From positions 2,852,001-2,916,000 of the forward strand of contig CP097573.1 in NCBI GenBank assembly GCA_000492175.2: DNA of 64,000 bases, in the 5' to 3' direction. A program made the position numbers and the translations under genes. Origin of the DNA: Firmicutes bacterium ASF500 (GTDB lineage: Bacteria > Bacillota > Clostridia > Oscillospirales > Oscillospiraceae). Positions 25,353 through 33,404 of this stretch are shown in pieces (position 1 is the first letter of the stretch; every line of letters begins with the position of its first letter). The notes under the pieces were generated by a model. That model made no database searches. It saw only the letters and a list, made by a program, of their open reading frames with translations, and had not been told where the DNA came from.

Positions 25353-26059
25353 ACCGTCCCCTCCTCTCTTCTGACGGATTTTTTGTCCAGCCTGGGCCGG
25401 AGCAGGGTCAGCGCGGCGACAATGATGCCCAGGGCGGGCAGGAGCATGTCCTCCGCCCCCACCAGCAGCAGGCTGGCCAGGGTGGCCGCGCCCCCCAGCA
25501 GGGCGGGCAGGTGGCTCCCCGCCGCCTTCCACTGCCCCACGGCAATGACCAGGAACAGGGCGGTCATGGCGAAGTCCACCCCGGTGGTGTCGAAGCCCAG
25601 GGCCGCCCCCAGCACCGCCCCCAGCACGGACCCGGCGACCCAGTAGCTCTGGTCCAGCAGGGCCACCAGGAAAAAGAAGTCGTGCTCCTCCACCCCCTCC
25701 GGGGCCTTGGCGGAGGAGAGCAGAGCATAGGTCTCGTCGGTGAGGGAAAAAATCATATAGAGCTTCCGCGCCCCCATGCCGTGGAACTTCTCCAACATAG
25801 ACAGCCCATAGACCAGATGGCGGAAGTTGACCATCAGGGTCATAAAGGCCACGTGGGCCAGCGGGGCCCCCGCGGCCAGGAGGGCCACCCCCAGGTACTG
25901 CCCGGAGCCGGCGTAGATGGTCAGGCTCATGAGCAGGGCCCAAAGAGGGCCGTAGCCGATGGACTGGAGCATCAGCCCAAAGGCCATCCCAATGGCCAGA
26001 TAGCCCATCAGCACAGGTACGGTCACCGGAAAGGCGGCGGCCAGGGTTTTTTGGTTCAT
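25343..26059 (-). CDS. azlC: AzlC-family branched-chain amino acid exporter
   Basis: The 238-residue membrane protein shows AFPVTVPVLMGYLAIGMAFG, YAGSGQYLGVALLAAGAPL and FRHLVYGLSM, the AzlC/YgaZ signature. Start 26059 was chosen because the family N-terminus begins a few residues before PVTVPVL; the site upstream (GGGGTG) is weak. The open frame extends to 26308 without signal. The SDR gene follows azlD by 14 bases and may share the transcript. Confidence 0.92.
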   Translation of the reverse strand: MNQKTLAAAFPVTVPVLMGYLAIGMAFGLMLQSIGYGPLWALLMSLTIYAGSGQYLGVALLAAGAPLAHVAFMTLMVNFRHLVYGLSMLEKFHGMGARKLYMIFSLTDETYALLSSAKAPEGVEEHDFFFLVALLDQSYWVAGSVLGAVLGAALGFDTTGVDFAMTALFLVIAVGQWKAAGSHLPALLGGAATLASLLLVGAEDMLLPALGIIVAALTLLRPRLDKKSVRREEGTVCP

Positions 26060-26094
26060 AGCAGAATACACCCCAATAAAATCAGTTTCGCTAT

Positions 26095-26123
26095 ATTTTA
26101 CTCGTTTTTTCCCGGCGGCGCAA
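26095..26123 (-). promoter_or_regulatory. promoter of azlCD
   Basis: Minus strand TTGCGC (26118-26123), 17 bases, TAAAAT (26095-26100). Confidence 0.7.
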
Positions 26124-26172
26124 GCCCTTTTCCTCGCTCCCGTTAAGATGGGGTAAAGTTTTCCTTCTTGTC

Positions 26173-26200
26173 TTGATTTTTCCGTTTTCCATACTATAAT
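26173..26200 (+). promoter_or_regulatory. promoter of the lipid kinase gene
   Basis: TTGATT (26173-26178), 16 bases, TATAAT (26195-26200), divergent from azlCD. Confidence 0.75.
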
Positions 26201-26239
26201 ATGTATCATATTCCCAATGATCGTGGAGGATTTGACCCC

Positions 26240-27136
26240 ATGGACAGGCTTCTTTTTATTTACAATCCCACCTCCGGAACCGGACAGGTGAAGGGGGCGC
26301 TGGCTCATATTTTAGACGTGTTTACCAAGGCGGGGTGGATCACCACCTCCTACCCCACCCAGTGCGCCGGAGACGCCGCCCGGATGGCCCGGGAGCTGGG
26401 AAGCCAGTTCGACCGGGTAATCTGCGCCGGCGGGGACGGCACCCTCAGCGAGGTGGCCGCCGGCCTTCTGGCGCTGGAGAACCCGCCCCATCTGGGCTAT
26501 ATCCCCTTCGGCTCCACCAACGACTGCGCCGCCACCCTCCATCTGCCCAAAAAGCCCCGGGAGGCCGCTCTGGTGGCCGCCGGCACCGGCGTGCCCGCCC
26601 CTATGGACATCGGCTTTCTCAACGACCGGCCCTTTGTCTATGTAGCCGCTTTCGGGGCCTTCACCAAGGTGGCCTACGACACCCCCCAGGATCTGAAAAA
26701 CACCTTCGGGCACCTGGCCTATATTTTCGCCGGGATCGCCTCCCTGCCCACCATCGCCCCCTACCACATCCAGGTGGAGTACGACGGCCAGTCCCTGGAG
26801 GACGACTTCTATTTCGGCATGGTGAGCAACGCCCAGTCCATCGCCGGGCTCAAGCCCCCCAAGGTGGACCAGGTGGTGCTGGACGACGGGCTCTTTGAGG
26901 TGACTCTGGTGAAAAAGCCCCTCAGCCTGGCCGACCTGGCAGACGGCCTCCAGGCCCTCATCAACCTCTCCCCCGCCGACCGCTCCGGGGCCCTGGTCCA
27001 ATTTCAGGCCCGGGACCTCACCTTCTCCTGCCAGCAGCCCATCCCCTGGACGGTGGACGGGGAGTTCGGCGGAAGCCAGCCGGTCAGCCGGGTGGTCAAC
27101 CGGCAGAAGGCCCTTCAAATTATACGCGGACAGTAA
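26240..27136 (+). CDS. diacylglycerol/lipid kinase (DagK/YegS family)
   Basis: The 298-residue protein has the lipid kinase catalytic domain: LLFIYNPTSGTGQ at the N-terminus, the GGDGTLSEVAAGL nucleotide loop and GYIPFGSTNDCAATL, then the C-terminal beta-domain with LDDGLFEVTLVKK and WTVDGEFGG. It phosphorylates diacylglycerol or a related lipid at the membrane surface. GTGGAGGATTTGACCCC precedes the ATG. Confidence 0.93.
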   Translation: MDRLLFIYNPTSGTGQVKGALAHILDVFTKAGWITTSYPTQCAGDAARMARELGSQFDRVICAGGDGTLSEVAAGLLALENPPHLGYIPFGSTNDCAATLHLPKKPREAALVAAGTGVPAPMDIGFLNDRPFVYVAAFGAFTKVAYDTPQDLKNTFGHLAYIFAGIASLPTIAPYHIQVEYDGQSLEDDFYFGMVSNAQSIAGLKPPKVDQVVLDDGLFEVTLVKKPLSLADLADGLQALINLSPADRSGALVQFQARDLTFSCQQPIPWTVDGEFGGSQPVSRVVNRQKALQIIRGQ

Positions 27137-27139
27137 GAT

Positions 27140-27171
27140 AAACCCCGAGGACTGCTCAGCCCTCGGGGTTT
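27140..27171. terminator. bidirectional terminator between the lipid kinase and the CobW gene
   Basis: AAACCCCGAGG and CCTCGGGGTTT flank a 10-base loop between two convergent genes. Confidence 0.88.
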
Positions 27172-27175
27172 CTGT

Positions 27176-28123
27176 TTATCGGAAATACACCAGCGGGTCC
27201 TCCGGGGCCTGGGCCTTCTCCACGCTCTGGGCGTAGAGCACTACACCCTCGTCCTCATACACGTCGGCGCGCTCCCACTTGATCTCAGCGGTGACGGTGA
27301 TCCACTCCCCCTTTTTCAGGGAGCGGGCCCTGTCGTATTTGCACAAAAAGCCGAAAAACCGGATGTCCTCCGCACAGCAGGTCATGGCGTTGCGCCCTGG
27401 GACGAAGGAGCCCCTGGGCAGCTTCATCCCCGTCATGGCCTGGGCCTTGTAGGTGATGGTCTTGCCCACATAGCGGTCTGGGTGCTCTTGGATGTCCAGA
27501 TACCAGATGCCGTAGTCGGCGTCCTCCAGGGTGATATGGGGCTCCTCCAGGGAGTAGGGCAGGATGTCCTCCACCTCCAGCTCCTCGCCGTTGACATTCT
27601 CAAAGACGATTTCACACATCCGGTTCACCGCCCGGACCGAGCGCTTCCACCCGGACAGGGGCATCTCGGCGGTACAGCGGTTGAAGAGGACCATATCCGC
27701 GTTGGACACCATGTCGATGAACATGGACTGCATATTGTTCAGATACATCTCAAAGGTGGAGCCGTCCACCACATGGATGGCCTGATACAGCCCCCAGGTC
27801 TTGGGCAGGCGCAGCTCAGCCAGCAGCTGGCCGGGCCACATCCCGTTGTACTCCATCAGCACCCGCTCCGGCTGATAGCGGCGGTCGATCTCCTTCAAAA
27901 ACTCGGTGGTCAGCTGTCCCTGGTCCTCCACAGGCACCAGACGGCAATTGCGCTTGGAGAGAAATTCCTGGTCGTACTCCTCCTCCCCGTCCTCGCACAT
28001 GAGCAGGACGGTGCGCTGGCCGTCGTTGAAATAGTCCATGTTCAGCGTGTCGCTGAGCAGGGTGGTCTTGCCGGCGTCCAGAAAGCCGGTGATGAGATAG
28101 AGAGGGATTCTTGAATCGGGCAT
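27176..28123 (-). CDS. CobW-type GTPase with a C-terminal DUF1980-like domain
   Basis: The 315-residue protein begins with a G3E GTPase domain (IPLYLITGFLDAGKTTLLSD Walker A; VLMEYNGMWPG; DMVLFNRC) but lacks the CxCC motif of classical CobW/ZNG1 proteins. The C-terminal third (residues 215-315: KTITYKAQAMTGMKLPRGSF, RNAMTCCAEDIRFFGFLCKY) resembles the C-terminal domain of the DUF1980/TIGR03943 (YcgQ) family, where a CC pair follows GRN/GRF. In Bacillus ycgR/ycgQ that family is linked to zinc. A GTP-dependent metal-handling role is inferred. It follows the His-rich CobW gene across the tandem-repeat element. Confidence 0.75.
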   Translation of the reverse strand: MPDSRIPLYLITGFLDAGKTTLLSDTLNMDYFNDGQRTVLLMCEDGEEEYDQEFLSKRNCRLVPVEDQGQLTTEFLKEIDRRYQPERVLMEYNGMWPGQLLAELRLPKTWGLYQAIHVVDGSTFEMYLNNMQSMFIDMVSNADMVLFNRCTAEMPLSGWKRSVRAVNRMCEIVFENVNGEELEVEDILPYSLEEPHITLEDADYGIWYLDIQEHPDRYVGKTITYKAQAMTGMKLPRGSFVPGRNAMTCCAEDIRFFGFLCKYDRARSLKKGEWITVTAEIKWERADVYEDEGVVLYAQSVEKAQAPEDPLVYFR

Positions 28124-28156
28124 GTTGTTTCACCTCATAAGGGGAGTTGATATTTT

Positions 28157-28390
28157 GTAGGGCGTGACCACTGGGCACGCCGTTCTCCGGAGGCGGCGGG
28201 CCGGGTCACCACGCCGTTCTCCGTGGACAGCGGGCCGGGTCACCACGCTGTTCTCCAGAGGCGGCGGGCCAGGTCACCACGCTGTTCTCCGGAGGCGGCG
28301 GGCCCAGGTCACCACGCCGTTCTCCGGAGGCGGCGGGCCAGGTCACCACGCTGTTCTCCAAAAGCGGCGGGCCGGGTCGTCCCGCCCTAC
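28157..28390. repeat. expanded GTAGGG-CCCTAC element with a 34-bp tandem array
   Basis: The element opens with GTAGGGCGTGACCACTGGGC and closes with GGGTCGTCCCGCCCTAC. Between them about six units of 34 bases repeat (CACCACGCCGTTCTCC then roughly GGAGGCGGCGGGCCGGGT), with single-base changes and one 35-base unit. There are no unique spacers. It fills the 276-base gap between two CobW genes. Confidence 0.9.
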
Positions 28391-28399
28391 AAAGCGTTT

Positions 28400-29593
28400 T
28401 TAAACCAGCAAAAACAGCTTCTCCAGCTGGTCCTCCTTCAGCTCGGAGCCGATGACGCACAGCCGGCCGGTGTAGTCGGGGGAGCCCTCCCGGATCTCGA
28501 ACTCTTCGGGGGTGAGGTCGAAGTGGAGCCAGGCGTCCCCGTCCTCGCAGGGAACCATACCCTTGGCCCGGAGGACATAGCCGTAGTCCTCAGTCATCGC
28601 CAGGGCGGACAGGGCCTCCTGGAGGTCCTCACGGCTGTATCTCCGGGCGGTCTCCCGGCCCCAGGCGGTAAAGACCTCGTCGGCGTCGTGATGGTGGTGA
28701 TGGTCGCAGCAGGCGGTGCAGGTGTCGCCGTGGTCGTGGTGGTGCTCATGGTCACAGTGGTCATGGTCGTGGTGGTGCTCATGGTCACAGTGGTCATGGT
28801 CGTGGTGGTGCTCATGGTCACAGTGGTCATGGCCGTGATGGTGCTCGTGCTCACAGTGGCCGTGGTCATGGTGGTGCTCGTGCTCACAATGGCCGTGCTC
28901 GTGGTCGCAGTGAGAGTGGTCCTCGTGGTCGTGGTGATGATGGTGGTGGTGTCCCTCGTGCCCGATTTCCTCCATCAGCTCATGGGCCAGGTCCTGGCCC
29001 CCCTCCATGGCGGAGAGAATCTGAGCCCCGGTGAGCTGGTCCCAGGGGGTGGTGAGGATAGCGGCCTTGGGGTTCTTCTCCCGCAGGAGGGTCACCGCCC
29101 CGTCCAGCTTGTGCTGGTCGATCTTCTGGGTGCGGGACAGGATGATGGCGCAGGCGTGCTCCACCTGGTCGTTGAAGAACTCGCCGAAGTTTTTCATATA
29201 GACCTTGGCCTTGGCGGCGTCCACCACGGTGACGAAGCTGTTCAGATGCAGGTCGGGGCTCTCGGCCTGGACCCGCTCCACGGCGGCTACCACATCGGAC
29301 AGCTTGCCCACCCCGGAGGGCTCGATGACGATGCGGTCGGGGGCGTAGTCGGCCAGCACCTGTTTCAGAGCCGCGCCGAAATCCCCCACCAGGGAGCAGC
29401 AGATACAGCCCGAGTTCATCTCGGTAATCTCCACCCCGGCGTCCTTCAAAAAGCCGCCGTCAATGCCGATCTCGCCGAACTCGTTCTCAATGAGGACGAG
29501 CTTCTCCCCCTTAAAGCTCTCGTCCAGCAGCTTTTTGATCAGAGTGGTCTTTCCGGCCCCTAAAAAGCCGGAGATAATGTCAATTTTGGTCAT
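28400..29593 (-). CDS. CobW/ZNG1-type GTPase with a His-rich metal-binding arm
   Basis: The 397-residue protein has the G3E GTPase core (IISGFLGAGKTTLIKKLLDE, NEFGEIGIDGGF, the metal-binding NSGCICCSL CxCC motif, IEPSGVGKL, ILSRTQKID) and the CobW C-terminal domain (YVLRAKGMV, residues 330-397). Between them, near residues 220-300, lies an arm of His, Asp, Glu and Cys in 11-residue repeats (HDHCDHEHHHD). Such GTPases act as zinc chaperones; the arm probably stores or hands over metal. ATG 29593 follows AAAGGACCTGAGAGAA. It follows the S41 protease by 22 bases. Confidence 0.9.
   Translation of the reverse strand: MTKIDIISGFLGAGKTTLIKKLLDESFKGEKLVLIENEFGEIGIDGGFLKDAGVEITEMNSGCICCSLVGDFGAALKQVLADYAPDRIVIEPSGVGKLSDVVAAVERVQAESPDLHLNSFVTVVDAAKAKVYMKNFGEFFNDQVEHACAIILSRTQKIDQHKLDGAVTLLREKNPKAAILTTPWDQLTGAQILSAMEGGQDLAHELMEEIGHEGHHHHHHHDHEDHSHCDHEHGHCEHEHHHDHGHCEHEHHHGHDHCDHEHHHDHDHCDHEHHHDHDHCDHEHHHDHGDTCTACCDHHHHHDADEVFTAWGRETARRYSREDLQEALSALAMTEDYGYVLRAKGMVPCEDGDAWLHFDLTPEEFEIREGSPDYTGRLCVIGSELKEDQLEKLFLLV
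28722..28915 (-). repeat. 33-bp tandem repeat encoding the His-rich arm
   Basis: Units of 33 bases (CATGGTCACAGTGGTCATGG and TCGTGGTGGTGCT on the plus strand) repeat about five times, three of them nearly identical, the outer ones diverged. Such arrays can change copy number by slippage in steps of 11 residues without breaking the frame. Confidence 0.88.
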
Positions 29594-29615
29594 TTCTCTC
29601 AGGTCCTTTCCCAAT

Positions 29616-31487
29616 TTAATCCCAAATCAAATGGATGCTCTCCATCAGCCGGCAGATCATAGCGGCGGCGACCTCACGGGTGCCGGGGTCGGCGGGGTCG
29701 AGCTCGCCGGCCAGAGCGCCCAGCTTGTCCAGATTGCGGACGGCGGTCTGGGCCCAGTCTGCATAGTCGTAATAAGCGCCCCACTCCTCAACGGTCAGGT
29801 CCTCCCGGTCCAGGTCGTAGCCGTCCATACTGGCCCAGGCGGCCGCCTTGTTGAGGATGACGGCCATCTCCTGGAAGGAGACGGTGGCCTCGGGGCGGAA
29901 GGTACCGTCCCCATAGCCGGAGACAAAGCCCATGTCAGCCATCGCGTTCACCGCCCCGGCGTACCAGGAGTCGGGGCTCACGTCGGCAAAGCGGTCCTTC
30001 CTGGCGGAATCGGGCAGGGCCAGGGCAGAGGCGGTCATCGCGCAGAACTGCGCCCGGGTGAGGGTGCCGCCGGGGTGGAACAGCCCGTCCTCAAAGCCGC
30101 TGACAATCCCGTAGGTGGTCAGCGTGTCGATCTCCCGGGCAAACTCGCTGTCCGCCGCGTCGGGGAGGGTGCGGGGAGTGAAGCTCAGCCCCAGCGTGCC
30201 CGCCAGGGCGGCGGGGGTAATGGGGGCGCAGTCCTCCCAGCTCTGCCCGGTGCTGTGCCACAGCCGGGCGGAGGGGGGCAGGGCCTCCAGCAGCTCGGTG
30301 AAGGCGGGGCGGTTCTCCTCCGTCAGCGCCTCGCTGAGGCTGACGCAGAAGGTCTGTCCGGCCAGCTCAAGCTTCAGGTGGTTCTCCGGGGAATCGGGCA
30401 GGCCGCAGGACAGCAGAAGCGCCGCCCGCTGGGTGTTCTCCAGAGAGATGAGCAGGGTAGGCAGTACGCCGGTGATGTGGTTGGTGGCTCCGTCGGGGGC
30501 GAAGAAGCGGTAGGCGGTGATCTTCATAGCCTCGCCGCCCTCCATGTACTCGCAGTTGCGCTCCTCCAGCACGATCTGGGCGGTGCCCTTGCCGAAGGTG
30601 CGCTGGCCCAGGGCGATGCCCGCCTCATAGGCTCGGATGTCCCCGGCGAATAACTCGGAGCCGCTGGCCGAGTGCTCGCTGGTGAGGACGATCACCGGCT
30701 TGTCGGTGAGGTCAGGGTAGCCGGGGAGGGTGAAGGTATAGTTGTAGTCCCCCGCCCCGTCCCGGAAATAGAGCATGATGCCGCTGCCCACGAAGTGGCC
30801 GGCGGTGGCGGCGGTGGCCTTGCTGTCCCCGCCGGGGTTGGCCCGCAGGTCCACAATCCAGACCTCCGCGTGGTCCTCCAGGGCCTTGATGGCCTCCTCA
30901 AAGGTGTCGGCGGTGGTCTCGCCGAAGCTGATACATTCGATGTACCCCGCGCCGCCCTGAGCCTCATAGGTGACAATGGGGATGGTCACCGCCCGGCGGG
31001 TGAGGGTGAAGTCCAGCCGGACCCCCTCCCGGACCACGGTGATGGTGACGGAGGTCCCCTCCTGGCCCACAATATAGGTCCGGGGATCGGTCTCGGCGGT
31101 GAGCTCCAGGCCGTTCACCGCCACCAGCAGGTCGCCGGGCTGGAGGCCCGCCTCCAGAGCCGGGGACTGGGGCAGAACGGACATCACCCGGTAGCCGCCG
31201 GCAAAGGCGTTCTCCACCGTGGCCCCGATGCCCACCACCACCCGGCCGTTCACCGACTGGTTGAACCAGTCATACTGTTCGGGGGTCATATAATAGGTGT
31301 AGGGGTCGCCCAGGGCCTCCAGGATGGCGTCCAGGGAGTCCAGCTCCAGCACCTCCGGCGGCACGCCATCCACATAGTAGACGGCCAGCAGCTCCTTGGC
31401 CTCCTCCAGCTCCAGCGCCGAGGCGGGCAGAACCGCCAGCGACAGCCCCAGCACTAGGGCCAGCAGGGTTGAAATCGCTTTTTTCAT
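29616..31487 (-). CDS. secreted S41-family C-terminal processing protease with SLH domains
   Basis: The 623-residue protein has a signal peptide (MKKAISTLLALVLGLSLAVL, cleavage near ASA), a short helical part (DSLDAILEALGDPYTYYMTP, the usual CtpA start), a PDZ domain (about 80-160: PALEAGLQPGDLLVAVNGLE), the S41 core with TSEHSASGSELFAGDI (Ser) and GQRTFGKGTAQIV (Lys) as the Ser/Lys dyad, and C-terminal SLH-type repeats (VSGFEDGLFHPGGTLTRAQF, FVSGYGDGTFRPEATVSFQE). The SLH part should hold it on the cell wall. It is 33 bases after purA. Confidence 0.92.
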   Translation of the reverse strand: MKKAISTLLALVLGLSLAVLPASALELEEAKELLAVYYVDGVPPEVLELDSLDAILEALGDPYTYYMTPEQYDWFNQSVNGRVVVGIGATVENAFAGGYRVMSVLPQSPALEAGLQPGDLLVAVNGLELTAETDPRTYIVGQEGTSVTITVVREGVRLDFTLTRRAVTIPIVTYEAQGGAGYIECISFGETTADTFEEAIKALEDHAEVWIVDLRANPGGDSKATAATAGHFVGSGIMLYFRDGAGDYNYTFTLPGYPDLTDKPVIVLTSEHSASGSELFAGDIRAYEAGIALGQRTFGKGTAQIVLEERNCEYMEGGEAMKITAYRFFAPDGATNHITGVLPTLLISLENTQRAALLLSCGLPDSPENHLKLELAGQTFCVSLSEALTEENRPAFTELLEALPPSARLWHSTGQSWEDCAPITPAALAGTLGLSFTPRTLPDAADSEFAREIDTLTTYGIVSGFEDGLFHPGGTLTRAQFCAMTASALALPDSARKDRFADVSPDSWYAGAVNAMADMGFVSGYGDGTFRPEATVSFQEMAVILNKAAAWASMDGYDLDREDLTVEEWGAYYDYADWAQTAVRNLDKLGALAGELDPADPGTREVAAAMICRLMESIHLIWD

Positions 31488-31520
31488 GGTGTTCTCCTTT
31501 GTTTTTTAAGCGTCCTGACG

Positions 31521-32813
31521 TCAGATTTTTGGCGTTCGGTAGGCCATCTCCTCCCGCTTGGGGCCGGTGGAGACCATGGTGATGGGGGTCCCGATGCGGG
31601 CCTCCAGGAAGTCCACATAGTCCCGGGCGTTGGCGGGAAGCTCCCGATACTCCAGACAGCCCCGGATGTCGCAGCGCCAGCCGGGGAGAGTGGTAAACAC
31701 CGGCTTGGCCCGGAGCAAAGCGGGGGTGGTGGGGAAGGTGTCGGTAACCTGCCCGTCGATCTCATAGCCGGTGCAGACGGGGATCTCGTCCAGGTAGCCC
31801 AGCACATCCAGGCAGGTGAGGGCCGCCTGGGTGGCCCCCTGGACCATACAGCCGTATTTGGTGGCCACCGCGTCGAACCAGCCTACCCGGCGGGGACGGC
31901 CGGTGGTCGCGCCGAACTCCCCGTGGTCGCCCCCCCGGCGGCGCAGCTCGTCCCCCTCCGGCCCGGTGACCTCGCTGACAAAGGGCTCGGTGTGGGAGCC
32001 CACGCAGGAGGAGTAGGCCTTGGTGACGCAGATCACGTCCTGGATGGCGGTGGGAGGCACCGAGGCCCCCACGCAACCGTATCCGGCCAAGGTGTGGGAG
32101 GAGGTGGTCATGGGGAAGATGCCCAGGTCCGGGTCCTTCATCGAGCCCAACTGACCCTCCAGCAGGATGGTCTTGCCCTCCTCCAGGGCCCGGTGGACAA
32201 AGGACACCGTGTCCCCTACCCAGGGCCGGACCTGCTCCCGCAGGGTCAGGAGCTGTACCATCAGCTCGTCCGCATCCACCGGCGGCTGGTGGTACAGATG
32301 CTGAAAGAGGACGTTTTTCAGCTCCACCGCCGCCGTCAGCCGCTCCCGAAGCCGTTTTTCGTCGAAGAGGTCGCACACCTGTATGCCCGTTTTGGCGTAC
32401 TTGTCGGAGTAGAAGGGGGCGATACCGCTCTTGGTGGAGCCGAAGGCCCGTCCCCCCAGCCGGCCCTCCTCATAGGTGTCCTGGAGGATGTGGTAGGGCA
32501 TCAGCAGCTGGGCCCGGTCAGAGACAATCAGCCTCGGCGCGGGCACCCCCTGGGCCTCCACCTGCTCCAGCTCGGCGGCCAGCTTTCCGATGTCCAGCGC
32601 CACGCCGTTGCCGACCACGTTGGTCACATGGGGGTAAAATACCCCCGAGGGCAGCGTATGCAGGGCAAAACGCCCAAAATCATTGATGATGGTGTGCCCC
32701 GCGTTGGCCCCTCCCTGAAAGCGGATGACCACGTCGGACTGCTCCGCCAGCAGGTCGGTGACCTTGCCCTTCCCCTCATCGCCCCAGTTGGCGCCTACAA
32801 TCGCTTTTACCAT
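31521..32813 (-). CDS. purA: adenylosuccinate synthetase
   Basis: The 430-residue enzyme begins MVKAIVGANWGDEGKGKVTD (usually QWGDEGKGK), followed by RFQGGANAGHTI, GIAPFYSDKYAKTGI, LLEGQLGSMKDPDLG and GATTGRPRRVGWFD. It converts IMP, Asp and GTP to adenylosuccinate. The Gln-to-Asn change before WGDEGKGK and the variant LGSMKDPDLGIFPMTTSS are notable but the catalytic Asp and His (GNAGH type) are kept. GGAGGTAACGGACT precedes the ATG. It heads an apparent operon with the S41 protease and the CobW genes. Confidence 0.95.
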   Translation of the reverse strand: MVKAIVGANWGDEGKGKVTDLLAEQSDVVIRFQGGANAGHTIINDFGRFALHTLPSGVFYPHVTNVVGNGVALDIGKLAAELEQVEAQGVPAPRLIVSDRAQLLMPYHILQDTYEEGRLGGRAFGSTKSGIAPFYSDKYAKTGIQVCDLFDEKRLRERLTAAVELKNVLFQHLYHQPPVDADELMVQLLTLREQVRPWVGDTVSFVHRALEEGKTILLEGQLGSMKDPDLGIFPMTTSSHTLAGYGCVGASVPPTAIQDVICVTKAYSSCVGSHTEPFVSEVTGPEGDELRRRGGDHGEFGATTGRPRRVGWFDAVATKYGCMVQGATQAALTCLDVLGYLDEIPVCTGYEIDGQVTDTFPTTPALLRAKPVFTTLPGWRCDIRGCLEYRELPANARDYVDFLEARIGTPITMVSTGPKREEMAYRTPKI

Positions 32814-32884
32814 AGTCCGTTACCTCCGGGGACCGGGATTCGCAGCCCTTGAGGATCTGCCTTTTCCGCCCCTGTAACAGAGGT

Positions 32885-32913
32885 ATTATACCCCTTTTTG
32901 TGTAACAGCGCAA
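32885..32913 (-). promoter_or_regulatory. promoter of purA
   Basis: Minus strand TTGCGC (32908-32913), 17 bases, TATAAT (32885-32890). The rest of 32814-33096 shows no further gene; no purine riboswitch was recognised. Confidence 0.78.
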
Positions 32914-33096
32914 GGGGAAATGCGGAGGATCGCCGTGGCCGGAGTTTTCCAGCTCCCTATGGAAAACATGTCTTTTTTCGGTATCCTGTAGAAGGACAAT
33001 GATTGCAGGCTGCGGCAGCGCGGCATTGGGCGGACTGCCGGAAGGGGCTGTGGGGCCGCTGAAATTTGTTCATGTTGCTGCCGGTATCATAACAAA

Positions 33097-33127
33097 CCAG
33101 GGCGCCCCGGATATCGGGGCGCCCTGG
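33097..33127 (-). terminator. terminator of the BCCT-lyase operon
   Basis: CCAGGGCGCCCCG and CGGGGCGCCCTGG flank a 5-base centre; on the minus strand the stem is followed by TTTGTTATG. It lies 22 bases after the last stop. Confidence 0.78.
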
Positions 33128-33148
33128 CTGGCGGATGAGGGTTCCGCC

Positions 33149-33403
33149 TCAGCGGCAAAATTCAGATTTACGGAACAGCGAGCGCAGCAGCACGATCCAG
33201 CCCCAGGAGACGGACAGGGCGGGCAGGCTGGCCAGAAGGATGGCCTTCACCGGATGGATCTCAGTAAAGCAGATGGGGCCAAAGAACATCACGAACAGCA
33301 CCACCATCATCGCCAGGAGGGTGATCTGCTCCCGGCGGGTGTTGGGGGGTGTGAGGAATATTTTTTTCAAATCGATTTCCACTCTGGTGACTTCCTTTTT
33401 CAT
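33149..33403 (-). CDS. small two-helix membrane protein of the lyase operon
   Basis: The 84-residue protein has two hydrophobic helices (TLLAMMVVLFVMFFGPICFT and ILLASLPALSVSWGWIVLL) and a basic N-terminus. Its ATG follows the lyase stop by a single base, so it is translated with it. No family was recognised. It may help the transporter or act in export of the product; this is guesswork from position. Confidence 0.75.
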   Translation of the reverse strand: MKKEVTRVEIDLKKIFLTPPNTRREQITLLAMMVVLFVMFFGPICFTEIHPVKAILLASLPALSVSWGWIVLLRSLFRKSEFCR

Positions 33404-33404
33404 A

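Noticed and set aside
28157..28390. CRISPR array
   Set aside because: The 34-bp units are directly adjacent with no unique spacers and no cas genes are in the window.
28720..28930. A plus-strand Val/Met-rich frame across the His-rich repeat
   Set aside because: It is the antisense reading of the tandem repeat in the CobW gene; the minus-strand frame has clear GTPase motifs.
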